The notes beneath the pieces were generated by a model. That model did not search any database. It saw only the letters and a list, made by a program, of their open reading frames with translations, and was not told the DNA's origin. From an uncultured Pelagibacteraceae bacterium (GTDB lineage: Bacteria; Pseudomonadota; Alphaproteobacteria; Pelagibacterales; Pelagibacteraceae), in NCBI GenBank assembly GCA_902613545.1, contig CACMHW010000003.1, positions 1 to 64,000 of the forward strand: a stretch of 64,000 nt of DNA, written 5' to 3'. Positions 1-8,008 of this stretch are shown here, one piece after another; position 1 is the stretch's first letter, and each line of letters begins with the position of its first letter. Both the position numbers and the translations under genes were made by a program.

Positions 1-321
1 TTTTCCAGGCTCTTTGTATGATGAAGCCATTTTCTGAGCAGTTTTAGCTATCTCATTTAGATTTACATCTTCTAAAATTGTAAAATCTGAAACAGCACCA
101 CTAGAAACAGCAACCATTGCTGCTGCAGCAGCTTGTTCAAAAGTTCCTTCAATCACTGCCATAAAATCATATTTTCCTCTTAGGCCTGAGTATTGAGTTA
201 CTTTAGCTCCTACAGAAGCAGCAAGTGCAGATGTAGCAGCTTTTCTGTCTGTAGACGGATTGCTTACAAATCCCCCAAGACCTTTAGCTGTGTAACATCC
301 AAGTGTATAAAATTTTGCCAT
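1..321 (-). CDS. GYD domain protein, 3' end cut by window edge
   Basis: The frame is open from an ATG at 321 to the window edge with no stop, giving 107 residues beginning MAKFYTLGCYTAKGL. It contains the KVTQYSGLRGKYDFMAVIEG stretch typical of GYD domain proteins, which fold as a small ferredoxin-like alpha+beta unit and usually form dimers. The family has no settled biochemical role. The gene is the most downstream visible member of a minus-strand run of small genes reaching back to 2337, and lies 13 nt after the ABM-like gene. An aggaaagggg stretch precedes the start. The C-terminus is missing. Confidence 0.8.
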   Translation of the reverse strand, partial: MAKFYTLGCYTAKGLGGFVSNPSTDRKAATSALAASVGAKVTQYSGLRGKYDFMAVIEGTFEQAAAAAMVAVSSGAVSDFTILEDVNLNEIAKTAQKMASSYKEPGK

Positions 322-334
322 TGTTACCCCTTTC

Positions 335-628
335 CTATTTCTCGATTACAACTGTACCAGAATGAGGATCTGTTACTCCTAAATCTGATGACAGCTCTTC
401 TAAAGTATGCCGAAGTGTGTCCAAGAATGCAATCATTTTTGGTCTTGCTTTAGCAATATCATCTTCAGAATTCCATTCACCAATCATAAAAAATTCGTTA
501 GGTTTGGTTTCAACGTACTTTGCTGAAATCTGCCCATCGAACTTTGGCATCTCATCTATTTTTTTCAAATATTCTTCTCTGTTAGATGATTTGACTTTGC
601 ATCTAACAATATTCATGAACTTTGCCAT
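335..628 (-). CDS. Small ABM-like (antibiotic biosynthesis monooxygenase fold) protein
   Basis: A 97-residue protein beginning MAKFMNIVRCKVKSSNREEY. The pattern of an N-terminal beta strand, an amphipathic helix (EEYLKKIDEM), a central strand containing FFMIGEWNSEDDIAKA and a C-terminal helix is that of ABM-type dimeric alpha-beta barrels. Some of these act as cofactor-free monooxygenases, and many have no assigned substrate. The fold call rests on pattern recognition, not alignment. It is separated by a few bases from the membrane protein gene upstream and from the GYD gene downstream, so the genes are probably cotranscribed. Confidence 0.7.
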   Translation of the reverse strand: MAKFMNIVRCKVKSSNREEYLKKIDEMPKFDGQISAKYVETKPNEFFMIGEWNSEDDIAKARPKMIAFLDTLRHTLEELSSDLGVTDPHSGTVVIEK

Positions 629-636
629 GTATCTCC

Positions 637-1053
637 TTAAACGTAAATTTTATCTGCTAAACCGTAACAAAGAATAGCACTGATAATAACAAGGACGAGT
701 GGAGCATATATTCCATCGTTTCTCGTTTTTTTAGTTAAACCTGTTTTATCAATCTTTAATGTATAAAAATTAACAACTAATATCGAAACATTCATTATAA
801 AAACTAAGTTAAAGAAGGCCCAAGTAGCCTCTACACCACCTGGTCTTATAAAAGCGATATATATTGCCATTAGAACAGTAGCGATCATGAATGAGCCTGC
901 AAATCTCGTAATCAAGGTAGCAGTTTTATCAACTCCTCTACCCTTTAGAAATTTTTTAGTATCAAAGACTAATTGGTAAGCGTAGCTACCAACTATAATA
1001 AAATGTGCTAAGAAAATTATTAAATAAAATGCGTTTCCAAATTTATCGATCAT
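637..1053 (-). CDS. Four-helix integral membrane protein, function unknown
   Basis: A longer frame is open to 1125, but it would run into the upstream 95-residue gene. The ATG at 1053 (MIDKFGNAFYLIIFLAHF) leaves a 7 nt gap and starts directly before the first hydrophobic segment, so I prefer it. The resulting 138 residues contain about four membrane segments (residues roughly 8-28, 48-68, 78-98 and 117-135), with short polar loops such as DTKKFLKGRGVDK. No family is recognised. Its place inside a run of soluble small alpha+beta proteins suggests that it is their membrane partner, which is inference. Confidence 0.72.
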   Translation of the reverse strand: MIDKFGNAFYLIIFLAHFIIVGSYAYQLVFDTKKFLKGRGVDKTATLITRFAGSFMIATVLMAIYIAFIRPGGVEATWAFFNLVFIMNVSILVVNFYTLKIDKTGLTKKTRNDGIYAPLVLVIISAILCYGLADKIYV

Positions 1054-1060
1054 AAATATC

Positions 1061-1348
1061 CTATGCGTTATAGTCCATGACTTGATCTGTGCACTCAACA
1101 AACTTATGAGGAGTGAAAAAATCATTCATTTGACCTAGTTGATTAATAATTGCTTGCTCATCTTTACCTTTCCACCAACAATACATTTCCATTGTATCTC
1201 CTGGCGTGTTCCAAGTCATTTGACAAGCTGCATTGTCACTTTTCATGCTCTTAACAATATCTTCCATCTTCATAGAAGCCACTGTATCAGTAAATTTTTT
1301 CTTCATTTCGGCAGACTTAAAAGTATGCGTTACCATATAGTTTTTCAT
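1061..1348 (-). CDS. Small alpha+beta protein, function unknown
   Basis: A 95-residue protein beginning MKNYMVTHTFKSAEMKKKF. It has an N-terminal strand, a helix, then the strand-like TMEMYCWWKGKDEQAII and a C-terminal helix. This order resembles ferredoxin-like or dimeric alpha-beta barrel proteins such as the neighbouring ABM and GYD proteins, but I cannot name a family. It contains cysteines in AACQM, MYCWW and VECTD. A tataaaggagga stretch lies just upstream, giving a good ribosome binding site. It sits between the membrane protein gene and another 96-residue protein of similar design. Confidence 0.7.
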   Translation of the reverse strand: MKNYMVTHTFKSAEMKKKFTDTVASMKMEDIVKSMKSDNAACQMTWNTPGDTMEMYCWWKGKDEQAIINQLGQMNDFFTPHKFVECTDQVMDYNA

Positions 1349-1358
1349 TTTTCCTCCT

Positions 1359-1649
1359 TTATAGATTTATTTTTGATAGCTCATATAACTGAGCACTATC
1401 TACACATTCTGCATAAATCGCTTTAGCTGTAGGATTGTTCCCAGTTACAAACTCTTTCATCCCAGCTTCGTTATGAACATTAACTTTAAATAACATTCCG
1501 CTTTTATCAGGAATCATAGCCCCGACGGTTTTTTCTGGGTAAGCAACACTCTTTCTAACGCCCATACCTTCATCTGATTGCATCCAGCTAGTAAAAGTTT
1601 CTAATTTGCCCTCTTTGAATTTAAGATGTACTAACATTTCTTTTTCCAT
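1359..1649 (-). CDS. Small alpha+beta protein, function unknown
   Basis: A 96-residue protein beginning MEKEMLVHLKFKEGKLETF. Strand-helix-strand segments (LVHLKFKEGKLETFTSWM, then MLFKVNVHNEAGMKEFV) again look like a ferredoxin-like fold. No family is recognised. It lies 10 nt upstream of the 95-residue gene and 15 nt downstream of the DUF1330 gene. The similar size and probable shared fold of these neighbours suggest either old tandem duplication or assembly of one multi-subunit complex. Pairwise identity looks too low by eye to tell. Confidence 0.7.
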   Translation of the reverse strand: MEKEMLVHLKFKEGKLETFTSWMQSDEGMGVRKSVAYPEKTVGAMIPDKSGMLFKVNVHNEAGMKEFVTGNNPTAKAIYAECVDSAQLYELSKINL

Positions 1650-1664
1650 TTTTTTTCCTTTTAT

Positions 1665-1952
1665 TTAAATTCCTTTAATTATTATTCCATTGGCAACTGA
1701 ATTTGCTAATCGAATTGGTTTTACCGGTTTATATTCCTCAGAGTCATACCACTCTAAAGCTTTTTCATAAGTTGGAAATTTAATTACTACCGTTCTAGGA
1801 TATTTCCACTCACCATCTATAACTTTGTACTCCCCAGCGCGTACAAGGTATTCTCCTCCGAATTTTTGAACAGTCGGTACCACCTTACCAACGTATTCCT
1901 TATAAGCTTCAGGATTTTTAACATCTATATTAGCTATAACGTATCCGCTCAT
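1665..1952 (-). CDS. DUF1330 family protein
   Basis: The open frame extends to 2069, but that part overlaps the secreted-protein gene. The ATG at 1952 gives 95 residues starting MSGYVIANIDVKNPEAYKEY, the usual beginning of DUF1330 proteins. The family signature continues as VPTVQKFGGEYLVRAGEY and ends in the helix EKALEWYDSEEYKPVKPIR. DUF1330 proteins are dimeric ferredoxin-like barrels of unknown activity. The start lies 1 nt from the stop codon of the upstream gene, which indicates translational coupling. Confidence 0.85.
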   Translation of the reverse strand: MSGYVIANIDVKNPEAYKEYVGKVVPTVQKFGGEYLVRAGEYKVIDGEWKYPRTVVIKFPTYEKALEWYDSEEYKPVKPIRLANSVANGIIIKGI

Positions 1953-1953
1953 A

Positions 1954-2337
1954 TTAACCCGCGTAAATAGTTCTGGATAGTTTCTCAATTTTTTCTTCAG
2001 AACCTTTAATTTGTTTATATATAAATTTATTACACTCGGTATTCTTTGATTTATTAAAAGGCTTGCCATAAACTTTATCTACGTAAACATTCATACCTTT
2101 ATTCATTTCATCTTCTTTTACGCCTTCAGACGCAAGATACTCTCTTATTACTTTTACCGAAGCTAAAGCTAATTCCATATTTTTTACTTCAATAGTTTCT
2201 GCGGGCAAAACAGCTGTAGCACTATAGTGTCCTAGACACTCTATTGTTTTTTCTTTTTGAGCTTTTGTTATATGTCCTGCAGCTATTGCTGAGCCCATAA
2301 ATAACAGAGTTGCAATTAAAATCGATTTAAATTTCAT
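1954..2337 (-). CDS. Secreted small protein, function unknown
   Basis: A 127-residue protein with a clear signal peptide: MKFKS, then a hydrophobic core, ending GSAIAAGH, with likely cleavage near residue 20. The mature part carries two cysteines (TIECLG and NTECNK), which could form one disulfide in the periplasm, and is helical and charged. I recognise no family. It is the first gene of the minus-strand run that continues to the left window edge, with about 86 nt of promoter-sized space upstream. Its export alongside cytoplasmic-looking partners is unexplained. Confidence 0.7.
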   Translation of the reverse strand: MKFKSILIATLLFMGSAIAAGHITKAQKEKTIECLGHYSATAVLPAETIEVKNMELALASVKVIREYLASEGVKEDEMNKGMNVYVDKVYGKPFNKSKNTECNKFIYKQIKGSEEKIEKLSRTIYAG

Positions 2338-2423
2338 AAGTAAATCTTAATTAAATTTAGAATAGTTTAACTATGTTAAAATTTAATTACAGGTATGCAA
2401 ATTGTCTACAACTTGAAGATGAT

Positions 2424-3185
2424 TTATTTCCAATTAGGCTTTGTTTTATTAAGAAAACTTTTTATTCCAATTTTTTTATTTTCACTATCAAGCAATTTAT
2501 AAAACTCTTGTCTCTCTTTTATTAAAGATTTTTTTAAATTATCTTCTGAATTGACTAAATATTTAATAACTTGAAGTGATTTTTTTGGTTTCGAAGAGAT
2601 TGTATTTAAAAAGTTTAAAGTAAATTCTTTAAAATTTTCTTTAGGGATAATTTGTGAAACAATCCCATACTTCATTGCAGTTTCAGCATCAATAATTTCT
2701 CCAGACATTGCTAAATATTTTACATTTTGATTTGAAGTAAATTTTTTTGTTTTTTGTGTACCACCAATACCTGGAATTAATCCTAAATTGATTTCAGGTA
2801 AACCAAATTTCGCTTCGGAGCTTGCAATGATTAGATCACTTGAGAGAGCAAGCTCAAAACCACCTCCTAATGCATAGCCCTCGACGAATGAGATAATTGG
2901 AATATCGATTTTTTGTAAATCATCAACTTTAGAAAAAAGTTTTTGTTTTTTTGCTTTTTTTGAGTCAAGTTTTTCAAGTTCTCTGATATCGGCTCCAGGG
3001 GAAAAAAACTTTGGACCTCCAATTAAACCAATGCATTTAATCTCTTTTGATTTATTCAAGTTTTTGGTTGCATCACCAATTTCTTTAAGCGTTTTTTGAT
3101 CTAAACTATTATTTTTATTGTTAGCAATTTCGATAATTGCGTAATTTTCTCGCTTTTCTACTTTAATATTTTTATAGTTCATCAA
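2424..3185 (-). CDS. Enoyl-CoA hydratase/isomerase family (crotonase) protein
   Basis: A 253-residue single-domain crotonase. It shows the oxyanion-hole regions SPGADIREL (around residue 65) and GYALGGGFELAL (around 105), and LPEINLGLIPGIGGTQ (around 130). Both glutamates used by hydratases are kept, in GGGFELAL and LPEINLG, so it should hydrate 2-enoyl-CoA thioesters, although substrate chain length cannot be read from sequence. MM at the start leaves two possible initiators 3 nt apart. It is divergent from the TerC gene with only about 22 nt between the starts, so promoters overlap. No other beta-oxidation gene is adjacent. Confidence 0.88.
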   Translation of the reverse strand: MMNYKNIKVEKRENYAIIEIANNKNNSLDQKTLKEIGDATKNLNKSKEIKCIGLIGGPKFFSPGADIRELEKLDSKKAKKQKLFSKVDDLQKIDIPIISFVEGYALGGGFELALSSDLIIASSEAKFGLPEINLGLIPGIGGTQKTKKFTSNQNVKYLAMSGEIIDAETAMKYGIVSQIIPKENFKEFTLNFLNTISSKPKKSLQVIKYLVNSEDNLKKSLIKERQEFYKLLDSENKKIGIKSFLNKTKPNWK

Positions 3186-3207
3186 TTAATAAGATATAAA
3201 TTTCATT

Positions 3208-3784
3208 ATGACAGAGCAACTAATTATATTGCTAGAAATATTACTAATAGACTTAGTCTTAGCGGGTGATAACGCAATTATTATTGGGATGGTTGCTTCA
3301 AAATTTGAAGATTCAAATAGGAAGAAAATTATTTTTTTGGGGTATAGGCGGAGCTGTAGTTTTAAGAATTATTTTTACTTTTATTACTGCTTATTTATTA
3401 CAAATCTCAGGTTTAAGATTAGTGGGAGGTATTTTACTACTTTATATTTGCTACAAACTTTATAGAGATGTTATTCAAAATAAGATTGAAGAAAAAAAAA
3501 TTGAAGTTGATAATTCAAATCTTAAAAAAGCAATTTTTACTGTAATACTTGCAGATGTGACAATGAGTTTAGATAATGTTTTAGGTGTAGCAGGTGCTGC
3601 AGGTCATCACTATCATTTACTAGTTTTTGGTCTGGTTTTATCTATTGTTTTAATGGCAGTAGCAGCTAATTTAATTTCTGGTTGGATTAAAAAATATAAA
3701 TGGATAGCATGGTTGGGTTTATTAGCTATATTAGCAGTTGCAATAGATTTAATATATACTGATATAAATATTCTATTTTTTTAG
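3208..3784 (+). pseudogene. TerC family membrane protein, frameshifted in a T7-G4 run
   Basis: The frame starting at 3208 gives MTEQLIILLEILLIDLVLAGDN, the TerC opening with its acidic membrane residues. It leaves the family at the homopolymer 3332-3342 (seven T then four G). From there the +1 frame continues as WGIGGAVVLRIIFTFITAYL to a stop at 3784, including the second TerC signature ADVTMSLDNVLG. Removing one base restores about 191 residues, the family length (TerC proteins are thought to export metal ions such as manganese). The shift could be a sequencing error, a real inactivating indel or slippage. An intact paralogue lies at 52930-53547. Confidence 0.85.
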
Positions 3785-3785
3785 A

Positions 3786-4751
3786 ATGAAAAAAGTGATC
3801 CTAGCAAATATTACTATAATTGCAGTTTTTGTTTTTTTTTTAGAATTGGTTTCAAATTTTTTTAAATTATCTAATTTAAAGGGGATAGAGCCAGGATTAA
3901 TAATTACTAATAAAGATATTCATCAAATGTTACCCAACAGTTCTGGTATTCACTTTGGTCAAAAAATCTATATTGATCAATACGGTTTTAGAGTTCCATC
4001 AAAGGATTTTTTTTATAAAAAAAATAGTAAGTCAATTTTTATAATTGGTGATAGTACTGCTTTTGGAAATGGAATTACTGAGCAAAAAACATTTATTGGA
4101 AAACTTAGAGAGTTTTTTACAAATCTTAATTTTTATAATAGTTCGGTACCTGGTTACAATATTAAACACTTCCAAGCTAATATAGATAAAGTTGATAATT
4201 TTGATAATGTTAAAAAAGTTTTTTATTTTATTACTTTAAATGATATTTATGGAGGTCGAAGTATTTTAGACTTAACGCAAAATAAAAATTTAAATCATGA
4301 AAATATTTCAATTAAAAAAAATTCGTTAATTAACAAATTAAATGCTTTTTTGAATAGTAAGTCATATTTTTATATGTTTTTTAAGGGAATTATCACCGAT
4401 CCATCAAAAAGATATTTTAAGAATATCAAAAAAAATTACGAAAAAACTGATCTAAGTAATATGAAAGAATATATCTCAAATTTAAATGAAAAATTAAATC
4501 GAGAAAATATAGATTTAAAAGTATTCATACTTCCTTATGAATTCCAAACAAGGAACTGTTCTAATGAAAACCTAGTCCCTCAAAATAAAATAAACTTAAT
4601 TCTAAAAGATTTAAAAGTTTACTATCAAGATTTGACAAAAAATTTTTGTAAACATTCTAATCCAAAATCTTTATTTTACAAATTTGATCCAATGCATTTA
4701 TCTGATAAAGGACATTCACTAGTTTTTAACTTAATCAAAAATGAAATATAA
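3786..4751 (+). CDS. Membrane-anchored SGNH/GDSL hydrolase-like protein
   Basis: A 321-residue protein with one N-terminal hydrophobic anchor (residues about 5-22), then an SGNH fold. Block I is FIIGDSTAFGNG with the nucleophile candidate Ser90, and the C-terminal block V is FDPMHLSDKGH, supplying Asp and His. A middle FYFITLNDIYGG segment fits block III. Proteins of this shape often add or remove acyl groups on surface polysaccharides, facing the periplasm. It begins 2 nt after the TerC frame and overlaps the M23 peptidase by 11 nt. The nearby carbamoyltransferase/SxtJ genes suggest a shared glycan-modification role, which is inference. Confidence 0.8.
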   Translation: MKKVILANITIIAVFVFFLELVSNFFKLSNLKGIEPGLIITNKDIHQMLPNSSGIHFGQKIYIDQYGFRVPSKDFFYKKNSKSIFIIGDSTAFGNGITEQKTFIGKLREFFTNLNFYNSSVPGYNIKHFQANIDKVDNFDNVKKVFYFITLNDIYGGRSILDLTQNKNLNHENISIKKNSLINKLNAFLNSKSYFYMFFKGIITDPSKRYFKNIKKNYEKTDLSNMKEYISNLNEKLNRENIDLKVFILPYEFQTRNCSNENLVPQNKINLILKDLKVYYQDLTKNFCKHSNPKSLFYKFDPMHLSDKGHSLVFNLIKNEI

Positions 4752-5553
4752 TTGTAAATTACTTTTTTTAATTTTAATTCTTTTCTTAAATTCTTTGAAC
4801 ATTTATGCTTTAGAATTTAAAGGAGATTTTAAACAAGGCTCGTTTATATTAGGAAAAACTAAACCTGGCGCAAAAGTTTATGTCGATAAAAGAAAAATTA
4901 GAGTCTCAAAAGATGGGTATTTTGCTTTTGGGTTGGATAGAGACAGAAAAAACGATGTTAGAATAAAAATCATAAATAACACTGAAGAAAAAAATATCGT
5001 AAAGAAGGTATTTAAAAGAGATTATAAAATTCAAAGAATAGATGGATTGCCTCCAAAAAAAGTAACACCGCCTCCTGAAGTTTTTGAGAGGATTAAAAAA
5101 GATAATAAATTAATTGGTGAGGCCAGAGCAATTAATACATCTTATGAGTATTTTAAAGATAAATTTATATATCCATTAGATAAATATATAGTTACAGGTG
5201 TTTATGGTAGTCAAAGAATTTTAAATGGAAAACCCAGAAGACCTCACTATGGAATAGATTTTCATGCCCCTGAGGGGACTCCTGTTAAAGCTATGATGGA
5301 TGGTGAAGTAACTTTGGTACATAAAGATATGTATTTTACGGGAGGCACTATTATCTTTGATCATGGGCACGGTATCAGCACACTTTTTATGCACATGAAA
5401 GATATAAATGTTAAAGTTGGTCAAAAAGTTAAGCAAGGTCAAATAGTTGGAACTCTTGGTCAAAGTGGTAGGGCAACTGGGCCGCACCTAGATATAAGAT
5501 TAAATTGGTTCGAGGTAAAACTTGATCCCGTCACAATTTTAAACTTGAATTAA
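4741..5553 (+). CDS. M23 family metallopeptidase (peptidoglycan hydrolase type)
   Basis: A 270-residue exported protein with a signal peptide ending around YALEF. An N-terminal beta domain (GKTKPGAKVYVDKRKIRVS) is followed by a LytM/M23 domain from about residue 150. Zinc site elements are HYGIDFHAPEG (HxxxD) and TGPHLDIRLNWF. The second motif reads HLD in place of the classical HLH, a form I know from many proteobacterial relatives. It is expected to cleave peptide bridges in peptidoglycan or to act as an amidase activator. The start overlaps the end of the SGNH gene. It converges with the carbamoyltransferase gene with a 4 nt overlap. Confidence 0.88.
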   Translation: MKYNCKLLFLILILFLNSLNIYALEFKGDFKQGSFILGKTKPGAKVYVDKRKIRVSKDGYFAFGLDRDRKNDVRIKIINNTEEKNIVKKVFKRDYKIQRIDGLPPKKVTPPPEVFERIKKDNKLIGEARAINTSYEYFKDKFIYPLDKYIVTGVYGSQRILNGKPRRPHYGIDFHAPEGTPVKAMMDGEVTLVHKDMYFTGGTIIFDHGHGISTLFMHMKDINVKVGQKVKQGQIVGTLGQSGRATGPHLDIRLNWFEVKLDPVTILNLN

Positions 5554-7385
5554 TCTAATTCGAATTTATTTTTATAATCCTTTAGCAATGATTTATTTTG
5601 ATCATCTTTTATCAATAAATAATTTTCTATTACCAATATGTCTAAATTTGTACCCATAAAACAATTAAAAGCATCCTCAACACTACAAACAATTGGTTCA
5701 CCCCTTACATTAAAAGATGTATTAACTAACACCGGACAACCTGTTATCTTATTAAATTCTTCTAATAAGTTGTAATATTTTGGGTTAGTTTCTTTGTGAA
5801 CTGTTTGTATTCTGGCAGAATAGTCAATATGTGTAATTGCAGGGATACTGGACCTTTTAATGTTTAATTTATCAATTCCAAATAATTTACTATCTTTTTC
5901 AGACATAGATAATTGTTTATCTTTTTTTACGTTAGCGACTAGAAGCATGTAAGGGCTATCACAGTTTAGCTCAAACCAATTACTTACCTCCTCTCTTAAA
6001 ATTGATGGTGCAAAAGGTCTGAAACTCTCTCTAAATTTTATTTTCAAATTGAGTTCTTTTTGCATCTTCTCTGATCTTGGATCAGCTAAAATTGAACGTC
6101 CTCCTAGAGCTCTAGGTCCAAATTCCATTCTGCCTTGAAACCAACCAACCGTTTTACCCTTAGATAACTCTTTAGCAACAATATATGAAATTTCATTTGG
6201 AGATTTTTTGTTATAGTTACCTTTTAATTCATTAAGTTGGTCCTCGATATAGTTTGCAGAAAAATTTGGACCTAAATATGCTCCTTTCATTTGATCTTTA
6301 AAATTTTGTCTTGGTTTTTTTAATTCATGGTACCAGTATGCTAAAGCAGCTCCAAGTGACCCACCAGCATCTCCAGCAGCTGGTTGAATCCAAATATCAT
6401 CAAAAATTTTTTCTCTTAATATTTTCCCATTTGCCACACAATTTAAAGCAACTCCTCCTGCTAAACACAGGTTTTTAATTTTATATTCATTCGCAATATT
6501 TTTCGTAAGCCTCATTACAACTTCTTCAGTAACTGCTTGTATTGAAGAGGCTATATCCATATGAAAATCTGTTAATAGATCTTTTTTTGGATCTCTAACA
6601 GGTTGACCAAATAGTTCAGAAAATTTTTTATTAGTCATAGTCAAGCCTGTGGCATAATTAAAAAATTTCATATTTAACTTGAAAGAACCATCTTCTTTGA
6701 GATCCATTAATTCTTTAATTATTAAATCTTTATATTTTGGCTTTCCGTATGGTGCTAATCCCATCACTTTATATTCACCACTATTAACTTTAAAACCTGT
6801 ATAATAAGTGAAAGCAGAATAAAGCAGTCCTAATGAATGGGGAAAATGAATTTCTTTTATCATTTCTAATTTATTATTTTTACCTATAGCTACAGTTGTG
6901 GTTGCCCACTCACCTACACCATCTAGTGTTAATACAACAGCCTCTTTAAATGGTGACGGGTAAAATGCACTAGCTGCATGACTATAATGGTGTTCTGAAA
7001 ATTTAATTTTTGTAATATCGTTGAAATTCTCATCGTGTTGTCTCAAATTTTCAAATAAAAATTTCTTTTGAAATAATTTTTCTCGTAGCCATAATGGCAT
7101 TGATAGGCTAAATGATTTAAAGCCTTTTGGAGCAAAAGCCATATAAGTTTCCAATAACCTCTCAAATTTTAAAAATGGTTTTTCAAAAAAAACGATGTGA
7201 TCAATCTCACTAAGCTTTAGCTTGCCCTCTGACAATACATAATTAACTGCATTCATAGGGTATCTTGAGTCGTGCTTTTTTCTGGAGAATCTTTCTTCTT
7301 GAGCTGCAGCTATTATTTCTCCATCTTCAATCAAAGCTGCTGCACTGTCATGGTAAAACGCTGATATTCCTAAAATAAACGTCAC
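5550..7385 (-). CDS. Carbamoyltransferase, NodU/CmcH family
   Basis: A 611-residue protein of normal family length, starting with GTG at 7385. The N-terminal Kae1-like domain shows ILGISAFYHDSAAALIEDG and EERFSRKKHD, then SEHHYSHAASAFYPSPF and LTLDGVGEWAT. The C-terminal part has LAGGVALNCVANGK, GWFQGRMEFGPRALGGRSILAD and LVNTSFNVRGEPIV. These match carbamoyltransferases that move a carbamoyl group from carbamoyl phosphate to a sugar or other hydroxyl. The start codon directly follows the stop of the DUF5989 gene, and SxtJ lies upstream, so the three form one unit. The acceptor is probably a surface polysaccharide or lipid glycan; this is inference. Confidence 0.93.
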   Translation of the reverse strand: MTFILGISAFYHDSAAALIEDGEIIAAAQEERFSRKKHDSRYPMNAVNYVLSEGKLKLSEIDHIVFFEKPFLKFERLLETYMAFAPKGFKSFSLSMPLWLREKLFQKKFLFENLRQHDENFNDITKIKFSEHHYSHAASAFYPSPFKEAVVLTLDGVGEWATTTVAIGKNNKLEMIKEIHFPHSLGLLYSAFTYYTGFKVNSGEYKVMGLAPYGKPKYKDLIIKELMDLKEDGSFKLNMKFFNYATGLTMTNKKFSELFGQPVRDPKKDLLTDFHMDIASSIQAVTEEVVMRLTKNIANEYKIKNLCLAGGVALNCVANGKILREKIFDDIWIQPAAGDAGGSLGAALAYWYHELKKPRQNFKDQMKGAYLGPNFSANYIEDQLNELKGNYNKKSPNEISYIVAKELSKGKTVGWFQGRMEFGPRALGGRSILADPRSEKMQKELNLKIKFRESFRPFAPSILREEVSNWFELNCDSPYMLLVANVKKDKQLSMSEKDSKLFGIDKLNIKRSSIPAITHIDYSARIQTVHKETNPKYYNLLEEFNKITGCPVLVNTSFNVRGEPIVCSVEDAFNCFMGTNLDILVIENYLLIKDDQNKSLLKDYKNKFELD

Positions 7386-7538
7386 TTAAAATATTGTGTA
7401 AATAAATGGTGCTACTGCTGATCCTTGGCTCAATACAATTAAAACGCCAAATAATGCTAAAACAATTATAATTGGTAGTAACCAATATTTTTTTCTTTCA
7501 GTTAAAAATTCCCAGAATTCTTTTAAAAAATCAATCAT
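7386..7538 (-). CDS. DUF5989 family single-helix membrane protein
   Basis: A 50-residue reading frame from ATG at 7538 to TAA at 7386. It begins MIDFLKEFWEFLTERKKYW, has one hydrophobic helix (LLPIIIVLALFGVLIVL) and ends SAVAPFIYTIF. This pattern (amphipathic start, RKKYW, one helix, GSAVAPFIY) is characteristic of the DUF5989 proteins found between SxtJ and carbamoyltransferase genes. It overlaps the SxtJ stop by one base (TAATG) and abuts the carbamoyltransferase GTG with no gap, strong evidence that it is a real coupled gene. Confidence 0.88.
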   Translation of the reverse strand: MIDFLKEFWEFLTERKKYWLLPIIIVLALFGVLIVLSQGSAVAPFIYTIF

Positions 7539-7924
7539 TAAAATTGTTTATCCATAGATCCTAAATTTTTTTTTCTTTTAATCCAATAACTCTTTTTTTT
7601 TATATCATTACTAAATTTCATTCCTATTAAATCTTTACCAAATAATCTTACAAGCAAACTTATTGGTGTTAATATTATAAAATAAACTATTGCCATTACT
7701 ACGGGTGCAACAATTCTTCCTAGTATTTCACCCAGCTTTATCCATGCTTTATTTAGGGGTGATAATATGTTGGAATTTAGCAGTCCTAATACTAAGAAAA
7801 TTAAAGCAATGGAAATTAAATATAGATTAATCTCGTTTTTTTTTGTTAATGGCCAAAATGCAATGACCAAAAAAACGACAAAAAATAGTAATCCAAAACT
7901 TCTATTTGATGGTCTCTTGTGCAT
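7538..7924 (-). CDS. SxtJ family membrane protein
   Basis: A 128-residue protein starting MHKRPSNRSFGLLFFVVFL, with three hydrophobic segments (about 9-24, 35-52 and 66-92) and a basic C-terminus ending KKNLGSMDKQF. The SNRSFG start, the LNKAWIKLGEILGRIVAP stretch, and SYWIKRKK match the SxtJ family, named from the saxitoxin cluster but common beside carbamoyltransferases in glycan loci. Its function is unknown; it is presumably a membrane platform for the transferase. It is the first gene of the three-gene unit and is divergent from the TauE/SafE gene at 8009. Confidence 0.85.
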   Translation of the reverse strand: MHKRPSNRSFGLLFFVVFLVIAFWPLTKKNEINLYLISIALIFLVLGLLNSNILSPLNKAWIKLGEILGRIVAPVVMAIVYFIILTPISLLVRLFGKDLIGMKFSNDIKKKSYWIKRKKNLGSMDKQF

Positions 7925-8008
7925 AATTTATCAATTAATTATATAATTTAGCTTCATATCATTTTAATTAGTTTTATGTAAAGCATAATCAGAATAATAT
8001 AATTGTAT

